A stretch of 64,000 bases of DNA from Haloarcula regularis (GCF_029338315.1 NZ_CP119794.1:3224001-3288000), one strand, 5' to 3'; shown: positions 1 through 10,107, counted from the stretch's first letter. Notes: generated from the letters alone by a model not told the origin. Program-made: numbers and translations.

Positions 1-123
1 CCGAATCGTGCATACGCCCCGTCGGACCGCCGGCGGGAAACGCTCCTCACACGGGCCCCCTTTCGGAGGGCCTGGGCACGTGGTCCCGCAAGAGATTTGC
101 CCGCTGCGGGGGACGGTTCTGGG

Positions 124-1131
124 GTGACACGTTCATCGACACCGGTCCGCGTCGGCGTCGCCGGCTGTGGGTTCATCGGGCAGACCGTCGGGGGCGACTT
201 CCAGTGGGACGACCGCGCCTCGCTGGTCGCCATCGCCGAGGTAGACGACGAGACCCGCGAGTCCGTCGGCGACGATTTCGGCCTCCCGGCGACCGGTCGC
301 TACGACGACTACGAGCGGATGCTCGCCGATGCCGACCTCGACGCCGTCCTCGTCGCGACGCCCCACACCCTCCACTACGAGCAGGTCGTCGCCGCGATGG
401 ACCGGGGCCTGCACGTCCTCTGTGAGAAGCCGCTCGCGACGGATCTCGAGCACGCGCGGGACCTCACAGACCGCGCCGAGTCGGGCGAGGCGGTCCTGAT
501 GGTCGGCTACCAGCGCCACCTCGAGGACGGGTTCCGCAAGGCGCGCGAGCGGTGGGCGGCCGGCGACGCCGAGCCCCGCTTCGTCACGGCCGAGATAACC
601 CAGCGGTGGATCGAGGGGGTCGGCGGCACCTGGCGGACCGACGCCGACCACTCCGGCGGCGGGTTCCTCTATGACACCGGGAGCCACATCCTCGATGCCA
701 TCTGCTGGACGACCGGGCTGACGCCCGACTGGGTCAGCGCCGAGATGACCTTCCACGACGACGCCCGGCGCGTCGACTCGCGGGCACTGGTCACTATCGG
801 CTTCGAGAACGGCGCGACGGCGACGGTGTCGCTGTTCGGTGACGCCCCGGCCGTCCGCGAGCACATCCACATCTGGGACGACGACGGCGCGGTGTACCTC
901 GACGGCCGGGAGTGGGAGCCCCGACGGTACCGGGAAGTCGACGGCGACAGCACGACTACGACACCCTACATCCGTCCGTCGGAGTGGAGCAAGGCACAGG
1001 CGTTCATCGACGCCGTCGTCGAGGGCCGTGACCCGCCAGCCACCGCTCGCGACGCGCTGGTCGTGACCGCGATAACGGAGGCGGCCTACGAATCGGCACG
1101 GACCGGCGAGAAAGTCACCCTCTCGCTGTGA
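124..1131 (+). CDS. Gfo/Idh/MocA-family NAD(P)-dependent oxidoreductase
   Basis: About 335 residues, the usual length for this family of sugar and inositol dehydrogenases. The N-terminal Rossmann fold is visible as VRVGVAGCGFIG, followed by the family signature CEKPLA near residue 107, which carries the lysine typical of the active site. A C-terminal alpha/beta domain follows. I chose the GTG at 124 because it sits just before the first beta strand; a TTG at 97 would add nine unremarkable residues. The substrate cannot be told. The convergent GtrA and sulfatase-fold genes next door suggest a role in surface sugar metabolism, but that is inference. Confidence 0.85.
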   Translation: MTRSSTPVRVGVAGCGFIGQTVGGDFQWDDRASLVAIAEVDDETRESVGDDFGLPATGRYDDYERMLADADLDAVLVATPHTLHYEQVVAAMDRGLHVLCEKPLATDLEHARDLTDRAESGEAVLMVGYQRHLEDGFRKARERWAAGDAEPRFVTAEITQRWIEGVGGTWRTDADHSGGGFLYDTGSHILDAICWTTGLTPDWVSAEMTFHDDARRVDSRALVTIGFENGATATVSLFGDAPAVREHIHIWDDDGAVYLDGREWEPRRYREVDGDSTTTTPYIRPSEWSKAQAFIDAVVEGRDPPATARDALVVTAITEAAYESARTGEKVTLSL

Positions 1132-1132
1132 C

Positions 1133-1543
1133 CTAGCCCCACGTCCAGTGTGTGTCCAGCGAGTAGCGATAGATGCCTGTCAGCGCGATGGCCACGGCGT
1201 TGGCGACGAGGTACTCCTGGCTGCCCCAGGTGACAAGCGCAAAGAGGATACCAAGCTGGATGGGGATGGCCGTCCCCCGCACGAGGTTCGTCTTGCCCAT
1301 CCCGACGAAGTACTCCCGGAGCGTCGTGTGTCGCGATCGGTGGAACGTCCAGTGGTTGTTGAGGACGTACTGGAAGATGATGGTCAGCTCGATGGCGACG
1401 AACGCGCCGACGAGGTAGTTCGCGCCGCCCAGGTCGACGAACATCCACAGGAGCAGCGTCTGGACACCCGCGGCTGTCAGCCCGACGAGAAAGAACCGGA
1501 CGAGCCTGTCAATCCGGACTGGCGACCGCTGGGCGAGCGCCAT
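1133..1543 (-). CDS. GtrA-family membrane protein
   Basis: A 136-residue protein with four predicted membrane segments, matching the GtrA fold and length. Recognisable family positions include the first helix RFFLVGLTAAGVQ, the LNNHWTF motif after helix 2 and a second WTW at the C-terminus. GtrA proteins are thought to move or present lipid-linked sugars for glycosylation of surface polymers. The start lies 6 bp after the stop of the upstream sulfatase-fold gene, so the two are probably co-transcribed. Confidence 0.85.
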   Translation of the reverse strand: MALAQRSPVRIDRLVRFFLVGLTAAGVQTLLLWMFVDLGGANYLVGAFVAIELTIIFQYVLNNHWTFHRSRHTTLREYFVGMGKTNLVRGTAIPIQLGILFALVTWGSQEYLVANAVAIALTGIYRYSLDTHWTWG

Positions 1544-1549
1544 TCGTCG

Positions 1550-2986
1550 CTACTGGTAACCGAGCGCCCTTAGTCTTGCCGTTATCTCGTCTGACGCCTG
1601 GCCGTCGCCGGGCTCCTCGCCCGCCGAGCTCTCGCTGGCCGCCTGGAGTCGGTCCGCGTGCTCGCTGACGGCCCGCGAGAGGCGGTCCAGCACCGGCGTC
1701 GGCGCGCGCTCGGCCGTCGCCTCGGAACACAGGTCCCGCTGTTCCCCGGGATCTGCGTCCCGGTCGTACAGCTCGCGGTGGCCGGAGTCGGTGTGTTCGA
1801 TGTAGGTCCAGCGCTCGTCGCGCGCGCTGAGGAGCAACTCGCCGTCGTCGAGTCGGCGCGGGATGGGCTGACTTGTGACGCTCTCGCCCCGCACGGCCGC
1901 GGAGACGATCGGCGTCTGGTCCGCGAGCGGTGCCGCCCCGTCGAGCGCCCCGACGAGCGACGGCCCCTCCCACGCCTCGGCGGGAGCGACGCCGAGCAGG
2001 TCACAGACGGTCGGCGGAATCGAGTCGAGGCCGACCGGGGCGTCGATCGTCCCGCTCGGTCCCCCCGGCCGGGAGACGAACAGCGGTACGTCGACGAGCT
2101 CGCGGTACAGTTTCGGGTAGTGCGCGAGGTGGCCGTGTTCGAGAAACTCCTCGCCGTGGTCGCCGGCGACGACGACGGCCGTCTCGTCGGCGAAGCCCTC
2201 GGCCTCGAGCGTCTCCATGATGCGGCCGACGCTGGCGTCGACCTGCCGGACGGTGGCCGCGTACAGCGTCTCCAGCGTCTCCAGCGTGCGCTCGTCGACG
2301 TCCCAGCCCAGTCCGGTTCGCACGTGGGAACTGAGCATCCGGACGACGCTCAGGCGGGCGTCGGCAACCTCGCGGAGGTGTCGGGGGGCGGGCACGTACG
2401 GCGTGTGCGTGTCCATGTAGTGGATCCACAGGAAGAAGCCGTCCTCCGTCTCCCGGAGGAACTGGACCGCGTTGTCCTCGAGATCGCCCATGCGCGAGAT
2501 GTCGGCGAACGGGCGGTCGTCTGACCCGCCGCTGAGTACCGTCGCTGCACGGCGGAACGGCGACGTCGCCAGCTGGACCCACGCCTGGACGGTCGGATGG
2601 GCCGCGAGGTACTTGCTGTATCCGCCGCTGTCGACGAACGGTTCGAACTCGTCGAAGCCGCGGTCGTACCCCCACGGGTCTGTCAGGAACCCGTTCGCGG
2701 CGTTGAACCCCGCCGTCGCGAACCCGGCCTCGGAGAGCCGTTCGGCTATCGACGGCGTGGACGCCAGGCCGATGTCGGGGCGTTCGGCAAAGACCGGCCG
2801 GGACCCGAGGATGCTGGGGAACGAGAACGGCGTCCAGTTGCCCTGTGCGAACGCGTTCTCGAAGACGACGCCGCCGTCGGCCAGGTCGTCGAGCACCGGC
2901 GAAACCCCGTCGTCGTTATCCAGCGCGTCGGCCCGCAGCGAATCGACGGTGACGAGGACGACGTTGGTTGCGGCGGGGCCCGACAT
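1550..2986 (-). CDS. Sulfatase / alkaline-phosphatase superfamily hydrolase
   Basis: 478 residues with the N-terminal sulfatase-fold core NVVLVTVDSLRAD, where Asp15 should bind metal, and a later AGDHGEEF metal motif. The usual nucleophile position falls in the segment GNWTPFSFPS (residues 49-58). It has Thr52 rather than the Cys or Ser that is converted to formylglycine in true sulfatases. Threonine is the nucleophile in phosphoglycerol and phosphoethanolamine transferases of the same fold, so a phosphate-group reaction is as likely as sulfate ester cleavage. No signal peptide is evident. It probably forms an operon with the downstream GtrA gene. Confidence 0.8.
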   Translation of the reverse strand: MSGPAATNVVLVTVDSLRADALDNDDGVSPVLDDLADGGVVFENAFAQGNWTPFSFPSILGSRPVFAERPDIGLASTPSIAERLSEAGFATAGFNAANGFLTDPWGYDRGFDEFEPFVDSGGYSKYLAAHPTVQAWVQLATSPFRRAATVLSGGSDDRPFADISRMGDLEDNAVQFLRETEDGFFLWIHYMDTHTPYVPAPRHLREVADARLSVVRMLSSHVRTGLGWDVDERTLETLETLYAATVRQVDASVGRIMETLEAEGFADETAVVVAGDHGEEFLEHGHLAHYPKLYRELVDVPLFVSRPGGPSGTIDAPVGLDSIPPTVCDLLGVAPAEAWEGPSLVGALDGAAPLADQTPIVSAAVRGESVTSQPIPRRLDDGELLLSARDERWTYIEHTDSGHRELYDRDADPGEQRDLCSEATAERAPTPVLDRLSRAVSEHADRLQAASESSAGEEPGDGQASDEITARLRALGYQ

Positions 2987-3322
2987 CTACGCCACCTCAG
3001 CGCCGTGTCCGTGCCAGCGTCCCCGTCCGCGGCCACACAGAGAGAGAATGACAGCAGTATCGACCTTCCCACGACTTCGTAGCCACATACCTAGTACACT
3101 GCTCACGAAGTACTGAATCTTCTGGTTTCCCGAGAGAACCGTCGAACGGCGTCTTCGTGGATGGCTCCGGATTCAATATGGATTTTACCTACCGCGGGCG
3201 GTTTATCCCGTCCGGGACAACCTGGCGAGTGCAACGATGCAATACTGCCCTCCAACCCAGCCGTGTTCGAGTACACGCCACCAAATTGCGCTTGGCTCCA
3301 CCGTGCGTCTGGAGGTGGTACC
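2987..3322. other. Intergenic region between divergent genes, no gene seen
   Basis: 336 bp between the sulfatase-fold gene (reverse) and the secreted protein (forward). One frame stays open upstream of the secreted protein start, but it has no protein-like composition. The stretch is somewhat richer in A and T than its flanks, as expected for back-to-back promoters. Confidence 0.5.
3311..3317 (+). promoter_or_regulatory. Shine-Dalgarno sequence that fixes the start of the secreted protein
   Basis: GGAGGTG ends five bases before the GTG at 3323. The GTG is followed directly by a signal peptide, so this is preferred over the longer frame opening at 3161. Confidence 0.6.
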
Positions 3323-4708
3323 GTGAGACTGCGCGCGTTCGCACTCGTCGGCCTCTTGCTCGGTGCGGCCGTCGTCGGCGCCGCCCCGGCCGCCGCCGAC
3401 CAGACGGCGACGATCGACGCGGGGAGTTTCCCCCTACACGCCGACGACCGGCAGGTCGTCAGTGGCGAGACGACCCTCAGTCCGGGGTCGGAACTGACCG
3501 TTCGCCTCCGGTCGAATAACGCCAGCAACCCCTTCCTCAAGCAGGATACCACCCGCGTCCTCCAGAACGGGACCTTCGCCGCGACGTTCGACATGAGTCC
3601 GGTCCCGGCCAACACCAGCGTCAACCTCGTGGTCCACTCCGACGGCGAGACGCTCGTCGAGCGCGACACCAGGGTCGTCGCGTGTGACGGCAACTGCTCG
3701 GACCCGGCACCCCCGACGCCGGCATCCACCCCCACGCCGACGGAGACTGATTGGGAAGGGTCCGGGCTCGACGTGCGCCGGGTCACGGCAGTCGAACAGG
3801 GCGCCACTGCGACCATCCCGCTCTCGATGGAAGGGGTGGAAGTGGCCACCGTCTCCATCGGCGGCCCCGACGTGAACTACGTCATCAACGCGACGGTCCG
3901 TGACGGCGACGCCGACGGCGAGGCACGAGTGCTGTTCAACACCAGCAACGCGGGGACCGACGGCGCGACGCTGGCTATCGCGGACTCCGACGACGATCTG
4001 ACGGTGACGAACGACGAACCGGCTCTCCCGTCGACACTCGACCCGGCCCCCTACGATATTCGGCTGTACGAAGGCACCGGAACTGCCGGGCAACCGGCCG
4101 CCGTCGGCACACTCTCTATCACCGACGACGGTACGAACGACACGCAGTACAACGTCTCCGAAGGCCCCGAGTTCGGGTTCGAACGGAGCATCGTCCGCAC
4201 GCGACAGGGCGAGACGGCGCGAATCGCCATCTCGCTTCGGAGCGCCGACGCCGCCACCGTCTCCATCGGCGGTCCCGAATCCGGGTACGAGATCAACGGG
4301 ACGGTCCGTGACGGCGACGGCGACGGTCGGGTGACGCTGCTGTTCGACACGGCCGCCGCCGGGCACGACGGGACGACGCTCTCGACGGCGGGGACGGCCG
4401 ACAACGTCACGGTCGAACCCGGGTCGGAGGTCGCCCTCGATACGCGCCTCGACGCGGGCGACTACGACCTCTCGCTGGCACGCGGGACCGACATCGGCGC
4501 GGACGTCGACGACATCGGGACGCTCGTCGTCCAGCCGAGCGGTGACGAGGCGACCCCGACGGCGACCCAGACGGCCGCGCTGTCGGACGCGGACACCTCC
4601 TCGTCCCCGTCGGGCCGTGACCTCGGTGCCGGCGTCGGCTCGCTCGCCGTCGGTGGCATTCTGGCCACTGCCGCGGCGGTGTTGCTCTTCCGGTCGGTCG
4701 TCGGCTGA
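3323..4708 (+). CDS. Secreted, membrane-anchored surface protein with two tandem repeats
   Basis: 461 residues. A signal peptide (MRLRAFALVGLLLGAAVVGA, cleavage near AAADQ) is followed by an immunoglobulin-like N-terminal region and a proline/threonine linker. Two homologous repeats of about 135 residues come next, each with VSIGGP, a TVRDGD acidic loop and a Tyr-Asp-Leu/Ile strand. The C-terminus is a single membrane span ending in LLFRSVVG. There is no PGF sorting motif, so archaeosortase processing is not indicated. It resembles the BGTF/DUF7827 surface-protein domains of haloarchaea. The role is unknown; adhesion or S-layer association is inference. The aspartate-rich loops could bind calcium. 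Confidence 0.75.
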   Translation: MRLRAFALVGLLLGAAVVGAAPAAADQTATIDAGSFPLHADDRQVVSGETTLSPGSELTVRLRSNNASNPFLKQDTTRVLQNGTFAATFDMSPVPANTSVNLVVHSDGETLVERDTRVVACDGNCSDPAPPTPASTPTPTETDWEGSGLDVRRVTAVEQGATATIPLSMEGVEVATVSIGGPDVNYVINATVRDGDADGEARVLFNTSNAGTDGATLAIADSDDDLTVTNDEPALPSTLDPAPYDIRLYEGTGTAGQPAAVGTLSITDDGTNDTQYNVSEGPEFGFERSIVRTRQGETARIAISLRSADAATVSIGGPESGYEINGTVRDGDGDGRVTLLFDTAAAGHDGTTLSTAGTADNVTVEPGSEVALDTRLDAGDYDLSLARGTDIGADVDDIGTLVVQPSGDEATPTATQTAALSDADTSSSPSGRDLGAGVGSLAVGGILATAAAVLLFRSVVG

Positions 4709-4976
4709 GGCCCCCGCCGCGCGGTCCGATGTGCCGTCCGAGCCGGCACCGGCACGCCTCGACGCGTACCGCTCGCCGCAGTGTTCTTTGCCAGTCGTCT
4801 CGTGGCTGCGCCGTCCTCACCGCGCCGACCGCGCGAAGGGAGTGTCACACGGAGATCCGGCGATCGTCCGGGTCCCGCGTCCGGAACCGGTTGATGCTAC
4901 GCCCCCTCAAGTAGCAGATCGTCCGGCTCTCGACCGTGTTCTATCGCACGGCTGCGATACTGTCTCTCGGGCGAGA

Positions 4977-5584
4977 CTACCGCCGAGCGACGGCGACGGC
5001 CAGCCCGAGGACGGCGAGACAGCCACAGAAAAACAGGAGTCCGGGTTCGAACACCTCGAAGACCAGCCACGCGAGCGACCCGCCGGGGTCCGGCGAGGCC
5101 GCTGTGGGGCTGGCCGGTCCGAGGACGCCACCGGTGGCGGGGTTCGCGAGCCGTTTCGCCCCCCACTGGACGAACAGGCTCGCGAGGCCGAGCAATCCGA
5201 GGCCCGCGACCACGTCTGTCAGCGATTGTTGCAGGCGTGGCCGCATATCGCCGTCGCCGACGAAGACGATGGGGTCGCTCGCCGGCCCGTAGACGGTCAT
5301 CTCGTTGCCCTTCTCTGAGTAGACGGTCTCGATGGGCTCGATGAGGCCGGCCTCGCGGAGGTTCGTCACGTGGTAGTGGACGTTCTGGACGGAGGTGTCA
5401 CACCGCTCGGCGATCTCCGAGGGCGTTCCCGGCTGGTCGAACAGCGTCCGGAACAGCGCCCGGCCGGTGTCCGACGCCAGCGCGTCGAGCACTTCGTCGG
5501 CCGCCCGCTCGTCGACGTCGAGCACGCGCGGCGTCTCGTCGGGGCCGCAGTTCGTTGTTGAATCTGGTCGATGAGTCCCGACAT
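4977..5584 (-). CDS. ArsR-like winged-helix regulator with two membrane segments (frameshifted)
   Basis: Read through a one-base deletion, this gives about 202 residues: a short N-terminus MSGLIDQIQQRTAAP, a winged helix (roughly 25-95, with SVQNVHYHVTNLREAGLIE as recognition helix and wing) and two C-terminal membrane spans. The frame breaks in the GGGG run at 5541-5544. One extra base gives the continuous reading AAPDETPRVLDVDE. Membrane-bound ArsR-type regulators are common in haloarchaea. The target is unknown. It converges with the surface protein gene, leaving 268 bp between them in which I see nothing. Confidence 0.75.
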
Positions 5585-5648
5585 ACGTGTCGCTAGCGTG
5601 TACTGAAAGCCGAGCCTACAAAGGCCTGCGGGGGACTAAAAACCAGAT

Positions 5649-6977
5649 TTAACCGGTTTCGCCACCGTCCGCGGCCGTCCGGTTGTCGGCCGCGCGGACC
5701 GCAGCGACGGGGTCGACCTCGCCGTGGCCGGTCGCGTAGTCGACACCGGTCGCCGCGACGTCCTCGCTCGTGAGTTCGAGCAGGAGTTCGACGTGCCGCG
5801 GCGAGAGCGAGTCGTCCGCGCCCAGCACGAGTGCGGCGGTCCCACCGACGTAGGGGACGGCCGCAGACGACCCGACGAACCCCCGGTCGGAGACGGCGGC
5901 GAACCGGCGGTCCGGAGCGACCACGTCGAGGCCCGTTCGGCCGTCGGCCGTCGGCCCGCGCGAACTGAACGGTTCGACCCGGTCGACCCGGCTGTTGTAC
6001 GCCCCGACCGCGAGTACCCCGTGAGCCGTCGCCGGGGCGACCAGGCTCCCCCTCGGGGTCGAGTGCTGTAACTCGTGGGTGGGCGAGACGACGCGGAGGC
6101 GGGCGCCGGTCGGGTCCGGCGGGCCGCGGACGACGACGAAGTACTCGCCCGGCGAGACGTCGGCGACGATCCGCTCGTTTGGCACGTCGTCGGCGCGGTA
6201 GGGCTGTGAGCGGGCGACCAGTCGCGGCGAACTCCCGTTCTCGCTGTACAGTTCGAGTGTGTAGTCCTCGTCGGCGTGTGCCCGCTCCCACGACAGCCAC
6301 ATCGTCACCCGTGTCCCGCCCCGGAGCCTGTTGCGCCGGCTCTCGCCGTCGAACTGGAGGACGCCGTCGTCGACGGCGGTGCGGTCGTAGGTCCCCTGCC
6401 AGTGGGCGTCCGCGAGGTTTCCGGCGGGCGCGACGACGAGTGTTCCATCCTCTGTGGCCCGCTCGGCGGCCCGGGCCACGGGGCCGGTCCCGTCGCCGGG
6501 CTGGCCGTAGAACGAGACCGGCGCGACGATCACGTCGACGTCACGGCGGGTCAGCCACTCGACGGCGCGGCGATAGCTGTCGACCCCGCCGACCCGCGTC
6601 AGGTAGAGGTCGGCGTCGGGCGCGGTCCGAGCGAGGACGGTCGCGGTGGCTGTACCGTGGCTGTTGGTTCCCCCACGGACCCCGCCCCGACCGAACGCAC
6701 GGGTCTCTCGGATGTGACCCGACAGCGCGCGCGAATCGAGGTCGAACCCGGCGACGTCGACCACACCGATAGAGACGTTCGAACCGGTTGTCCCGACCCG
6801 GTGGAGTCGCTTGAACTCGCCCTCGTTCGTCGCGACCGCCGGCTCCGCGTCCCCGGCCGCGGTCCCGTCGGGTGCCGGCGACGGCGCCGTCGTCACCGCG
6901 ACCGCGCCGATTCCGAGGGTGAGCAGCGGTATCCCGACGACCGCCAGCGCCACCGCGACCCGGACCCGGTCAGGCAT
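5649..6977 (-). CDS. Secreted S8-family (subtilisin-like) serine protease
   Basis: 442 residues with an N-terminal hydrophobic segment (residues 6-30) that serves as signal peptide or anchor. The catalytic triad reads as Asp74 (GVVDVAGFD), His107 (NSHGTA) and Ser371 in GSSAAVP, where a serine replaces the usual threonine before the nucleophile. An oxyanion-hole asparagine is visible in APAGN. A beta-rich insert of about 120 residues lies between the Asn and Ser motifs and resembles a pre-peptidase C-terminal domain. The start overlaps the end of the upstream lipoprotein gene by 8 bp, so the pair is translationally coupled. Confidence 0.85.
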   Translation of the reverse strand: MPDRVRVAVALAVVGIPLLTLGIGAVAVTTAPSPAPDGTAAGDAEPAVATNEGEFKRLHRVGTTGSNVSIGVVDVAGFDLDSRALSGHIRETRAFGRGGVRGGTNSHGTATATVLARTAPDADLYLTRVGGVDSYRRAVEWLTRRDVDVIVAPVSFYGQPGDGTGPVARAAERATEDGTLVVAPAGNLADAHWQGTYDRTAVDDGVLQFDGESRRNRLRGGTRVTMWLSWERAHADEDYTLELYSENGSSPRLVARSQPYRADDVPNERIVADVSPGEYFVVVRGPPDPTGARLRVVSPTHELQHSTPRGSLVAPATAHGVLAVGAYNSRVDRVEPFSSRGPTADGRTGLDVVAPDRRFAAVSDRGFVGSSAAVPYVGGTAALVLGADDSLSPRHVELLLELTSEDVAATGVDYATGHGEVDPVAAVRAADNRTAADGGETG

Positions 6978-7782
6978 CGCTCACTCCTCCCGGGGTGTCT
7001 GCTGTTCCCGCTCCTACTGTCTGGCCGCGACCGACCGACTGGGCCCGACTCCGGACCCAGTCCGGTCGGTCGACGGTCACTCCGCCGGCAGCCACCACCC
7101 GGTAGGTGTACGTCCGCGCCCGGACGTGTCGGCCCCACTTGTTGCGCTCGACGGTCACAAATGTCACGGCAAACAGCTCGATGCGCCCGCCGGCGGTGAC
7201 GACGGCCCGTCCCTCGTACCGGACCTCGTCGGCTTCCAGTCGCTCGCCGCTCGGCGGGCCACCGTCGTCGGCCACGAGTACGTACCGTCGCGGCGTGCCG
7301 TCCTCGACGGTGCGCACGGTGTACCGTCCGGCCGAGAGCCACCGTTCGAGTCGCGCCGTCCGGTAGCGGGTCGCCGGGGCGACGTCGCTCCGGACCGCGG
7401 TCACTCGCTGGTCGTCGCCGCGCCGGTAGCCGGCTGCGGGGCCGCGCCACGTCTCGACGCGCCGACGTTCGGCACCGCGTTCACGGACCTCGATGGTACG
7501 CGAGGTTCCGTTGTCGTCAACCCACACCCGCGTCCTGACGGTCCCGTTCGTCTCGGCGGTCCGGTTCGACCGGACGGTCTCCAGGTGAACGCTCGCACCC
7601 GCGAGCGACCGCTCGTGAGCGGCGACGAGGGCGGCGGCGTCGACGGCGTCCTCCGCGACGCCAGGCGGGGTGGTCGGCGTCGCTTCGGTCGTCGTGTCCG
7701 GTTGGTTCGGACCGCTCGCGAGCGTCGTACACCCGGCGCTGAGGACGAGCAGACAGACGAGGGCGGCCCGTAGACTCGCCAT
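6970..7782 (-). CDS. Haloarchaeal lipoprotein, DUF7537-like
   Basis: 270 residues. A short signal peptide ends in the lipobox LSAGC, so the mature protein should be lipid-anchored at Cys18 or so. A Thr/Pro spacer follows, then a beta-rich domain that resembles the LolA/LppX-like folds of haloarchaeal lipoproteins. The DUF name is from memory and tentative. It overlaps the subtilase gene downstream, so the two secreted products are probably made together. Confidence 0.7.
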   Translation of the reverse strand: MASLRAALVCLLVLSAGCTTLASGPNQPDTTTEATPTTPPGVAEDAVDAAALVAAHERSLAGASVHLETVRSNRTAETNGTVRTRVWVDDNGTSRTIEVRERGAERRRVETWRGPAAGYRRGDDQRVTAVRSDVAPATRYRTARLERWLSAGRYTVRTVEDGTPRRYVLVADDGGPPSGERLEADEVRYEGRAVVTAGGRIELFAVTFVTVERNKWGRHVRARTYTYRVVAAGGVTVDRPDWVRSRAQSVGRGQTVGAGTADTPGGVSDA

Positions 7783-7926
7783 TGGCGGGCCTTCTGTCCC
7801 CGCAGTAAAATGTCCCCGGAACGCTCAAACCGGCGTCGTAGTCTGGGGCCGGCGGCGCTGGCCGACCGTCTCCCGTCCCCGGGACGTCGATACAGTTTAA
7901 TCCCGGGGAGGAATGACTGTCAACGT

Positions 7927-9081
7927 ATGACAGACGGAGACTTCGAAGGCTACGGCGGGCGACACGTCCCCGAGCCCCTCAAAGAGCCCCTCGAACAGCT
8001 GGCGACCGCGTACGACGACATCAAGGACACCGACGCGTTCCGCGAGGAACTGGACGACCTGCTCAGGGATTTCGCCGGCCGGCCGACCCCGCTGTTCCAC
8101 GCCGAGACCCTCAGCGAACGCTGGGGAGCAGACATCTACCTCAAGCGCGAGGACCTGCTCCACGGCGGGGCCCACAAGATCAACAACACGCTCGGCCAGG
8201 CTCTGCTGGCGAAGAAGGCCGGCCGCCCGCGCCTCATCGCCGAGACCGGGGCCGGGCAACACGGCACCGCGACGGCGATGGCCGGTGCCCTGCTCGACCT
8301 GGACACGGAGATCTACATGGGCAAGAAAGACGTCGAGCGCCAGAAGATGAACGTCTTCAGGATGCGCCTGATGGGCGCGGAGGTCAACGAGGTCACGCGC
8401 GGCGACCAGGGCCTGGCCGACGCCGTCGACGCCGCGCTGGAGGACTTCGCGCAGAACATCGAGGACACCCACTACCTCGTCGGGAGCGTCGTCGGTCCGG
8501 ACCCGTTCCCGCGGATGGTCCGGGACTTCCAGAGCGTCATCGGCCGGGAGGCCCGCGAGCAGTTCCAGGAGCGTACCGGCGGCCTCCCGGACGCGGCCGT
8601 CGCCTGCGTCGGCGGCGGGAGCAACGCGATGGGCCTGTTCCACGCCTTCCGCGACGACGACGTGGCCTTCTACGGGGCCGAGGGCGGCGGTGAGGGTTCG
8701 GACTCGACGCGCCACGCGGCCCCGCTGGCAAAGGGCCAGGAGGGTGTCATCCACGGGATGAAGACCCGGATCATCGACGAGGACGTGGAGGTCCACTCGG
8801 TCTCTGCGGGCCTGGACTATCCCGGCGTCGGCCCCGAACACGCCATGTTCCGCGAGGTGGGCCGCGCGGAGTACCACGGGGTCACCGACGACGAGGCGCT
8901 CGAGGCGTTCCGCGAACTCTCGGAGGCCGAAGGCATCATCCCCGCGCTGGAGACGAGTCACGGCCTGGCCTACGCGAAGCAACTGGCCGGCGAGAGCGAC
9001 CACGACTCTATCCTCGTGAACCTCTCCGGTCGCGGCGACAAGGACATGGAACAGGCGGCCGAGATGTTCGATCTCTCTTGA
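7927..9081 (+). CDS. trpB: Tryptophan synthase beta chain
   Basis: 384 residues that match the TrpB1 type. The PLP lysine is Lys84 in [19 protein letters not shown] forms the substrate site, GGGSNA the phosphate-binding loop, and SGRGDKD lies at the C-terminus. It joins indole, or indole made by TrpA, with serine to give tryptophan. A TATA-like sequence (GTTTAATC, near 7894-7901) lies about 30 bp before the ATG. No trpA or trpC is next to it, unlike the usual haloarchaeal trpCBA operon, so this may be a second copy that acts on free indole. Confidence 0.92.
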   Translation: MTDGDFEGYGGRHVPEPLKEPLEQLATAYDDIKDTDAFREELDDLLRDFAGRPTPLFHAETLSERWGADIYLKREDLLHGGAHKINNTLGQALLAKKAGRPRLIAETGAGQHGTATAMAGALLDLDTEIYMGKKDVERQKMNVFRMRLMGAEVNEVTRGDQGLADAVDAALEDFAQNIEDTHYLVGSVVGPDPFPRMVRDFQSVIGREAREQFQERTGGLPDAAVACVGGGSNAMGLFHAFRDDDVAFYGAEGGGEGSDSTRHAAPLAKGQEGVIHGMKTRIIDEDVEVHSVSAGLDYPGVGPEHAMFREVGRAEYHGVTDDEALEAFRELSEAEGIIPALETSHGLAYAKQLAGESDHDSILVNLSGRGDKDMEQAAEMFDLS

Positions 9082-9088
9082 ACGGGAC

Positions 9089-9991
9089 TCACTCCGGCCC
9101 CGGGGCGTAATCGGGGCCGACCCGCAGGTCGAGCACCCGCTCTCGCACCGACAGGTCGAGCGTGTCGTGGGTGCTGAGCTCGCCGTCGCGGCTGAACGTG
9201 ATGGCCTCGTCGTGGCCGCTCACGGAGATCTCGGCGGCCCGGACGTGGGTGACGCCGTCGGTGTCGGCCGCGAACAGGCGGTGGCCGATGGCTTCCGCGA
9301 CCAGGTTCTGTGGCGGCATCTGCTCGACGATGGCGACGTCGAGCAGGCCGTCCTCCATGTCGGCCTGGCCGCCTTCGCCGACGAAGCGCCGCGAGTTGCC
9401 GACCAGCAGGCACAGCGCCTCCCCCGCCCAGGTGAAGGGCCCGTCGGCGCCGACGGCGTCCACGTCGATGTGGAGGCCGTCGAACTCTACTGCCTCCTGT
9501 GCGCCCGTGATGAGGAAGGCGAGGGTACCGAAGCGGGACTTGAGCGACCCGGAGGTGGCGACGCTGGCGTCCGCCGGGAGGCCGGCGATACACGAGACCA
9601 GGAACGGTTCACCGTCGGCGACCCCGACGTCGACGGTCCGTGTCCGCCCGGTGTCTGCCACCTCAACGCCGTGTTCGACGTCCCTGACGCCGATATTCCG
9701 GGCCAGCAGGTTGGCCGTCCCCGCGGGGACGACACTCAGGGTCACGTCCCCGAGGTGGTCGGCCGCCGCCAGGCCGCGGAGCACCTCGTTGACGGTCCCG
9801 TCGCCGCCACAGACCGCCACCTCCGAGGCGCCGGCCTCGCCGGCGGCCCGGCCGAGTTCGACCCCGTCACCGGCCGCCGCCGTCTCGTATACCTCGAACC
9901 CGCGGGCCCGCAGCAGACGCGGGACGTAGTCTGCGTGCTCGCCGTCGCCGCTCTCGGGGTTGAGGATACAGCGGCGTGAGCCCAGTTGCAT
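9089..9991 (-). CDS. Diacylglycerol kinase-family lipid kinase
   Basis: 300 residues with the DAGK catalytic motif CGGDGTVNEVLRGL and, 30 residues on, PAGTANLLARNIG. Both are hallmarks of the YegS/BmrU/DgkB lipid kinases. The C-terminal beta domain includes the acidic EGGQADMEDGLLDV motif. The substrate is likely a lipid alcohol, in archaea perhaps an archaeol-type diol or another polyol lipid, and the enzyme acts at the inner face of the membrane. It converges with trpB and stands alone. Confidence 0.85.
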   Translation of the reverse strand: MQLGSRRCILNPESGDGEHADYVPRLLRARGFEVYETAAAGDGVELGRAAGEAGASEVAVCGGDGTVNEVLRGLAAADHLGDVTLSVVPAGTANLLARNIGVRDVEHGVEVADTGRTRTVDVGVADGEPFLVSCIAGLPADASVATSGSLKSRFGTLAFLITGAQEAVEFDGLHIDVDAVGADGPFTWAGEALCLLVGNSRRFVGEGGQADMEDGLLDVAIVEQMPPQNLVAEAIGHRLFAADTDGVTHVRAAEISVSGHDEAITFSRDGELSTHDTLDLSVRERVLDLRVGPDYAPGPE

Positions 9992-10107
9992 GGCTGGCCG
10001 GACGGGCCTGAGATTGATAAACGCCCGCCGTTCGGGGCCGTCGACGACCCTCTCGTGACCCTTGCACTAACCCGTGTGCATAAGTAGGGAGTTCCGCTAC
10101 TGTGGGT

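Noticed and set aside
3323..4708. PGF-CTERM archaeosortase substrate
   Set aside because: The C-terminus has a membrane span but no Pro-Gly-Phe motif before it.
7913..7930. Five-codon leader (MTVNV) overlapping the trpB start as an attenuator
   Set aside because: It has no tryptophan codons and is too short to distinguish from chance.
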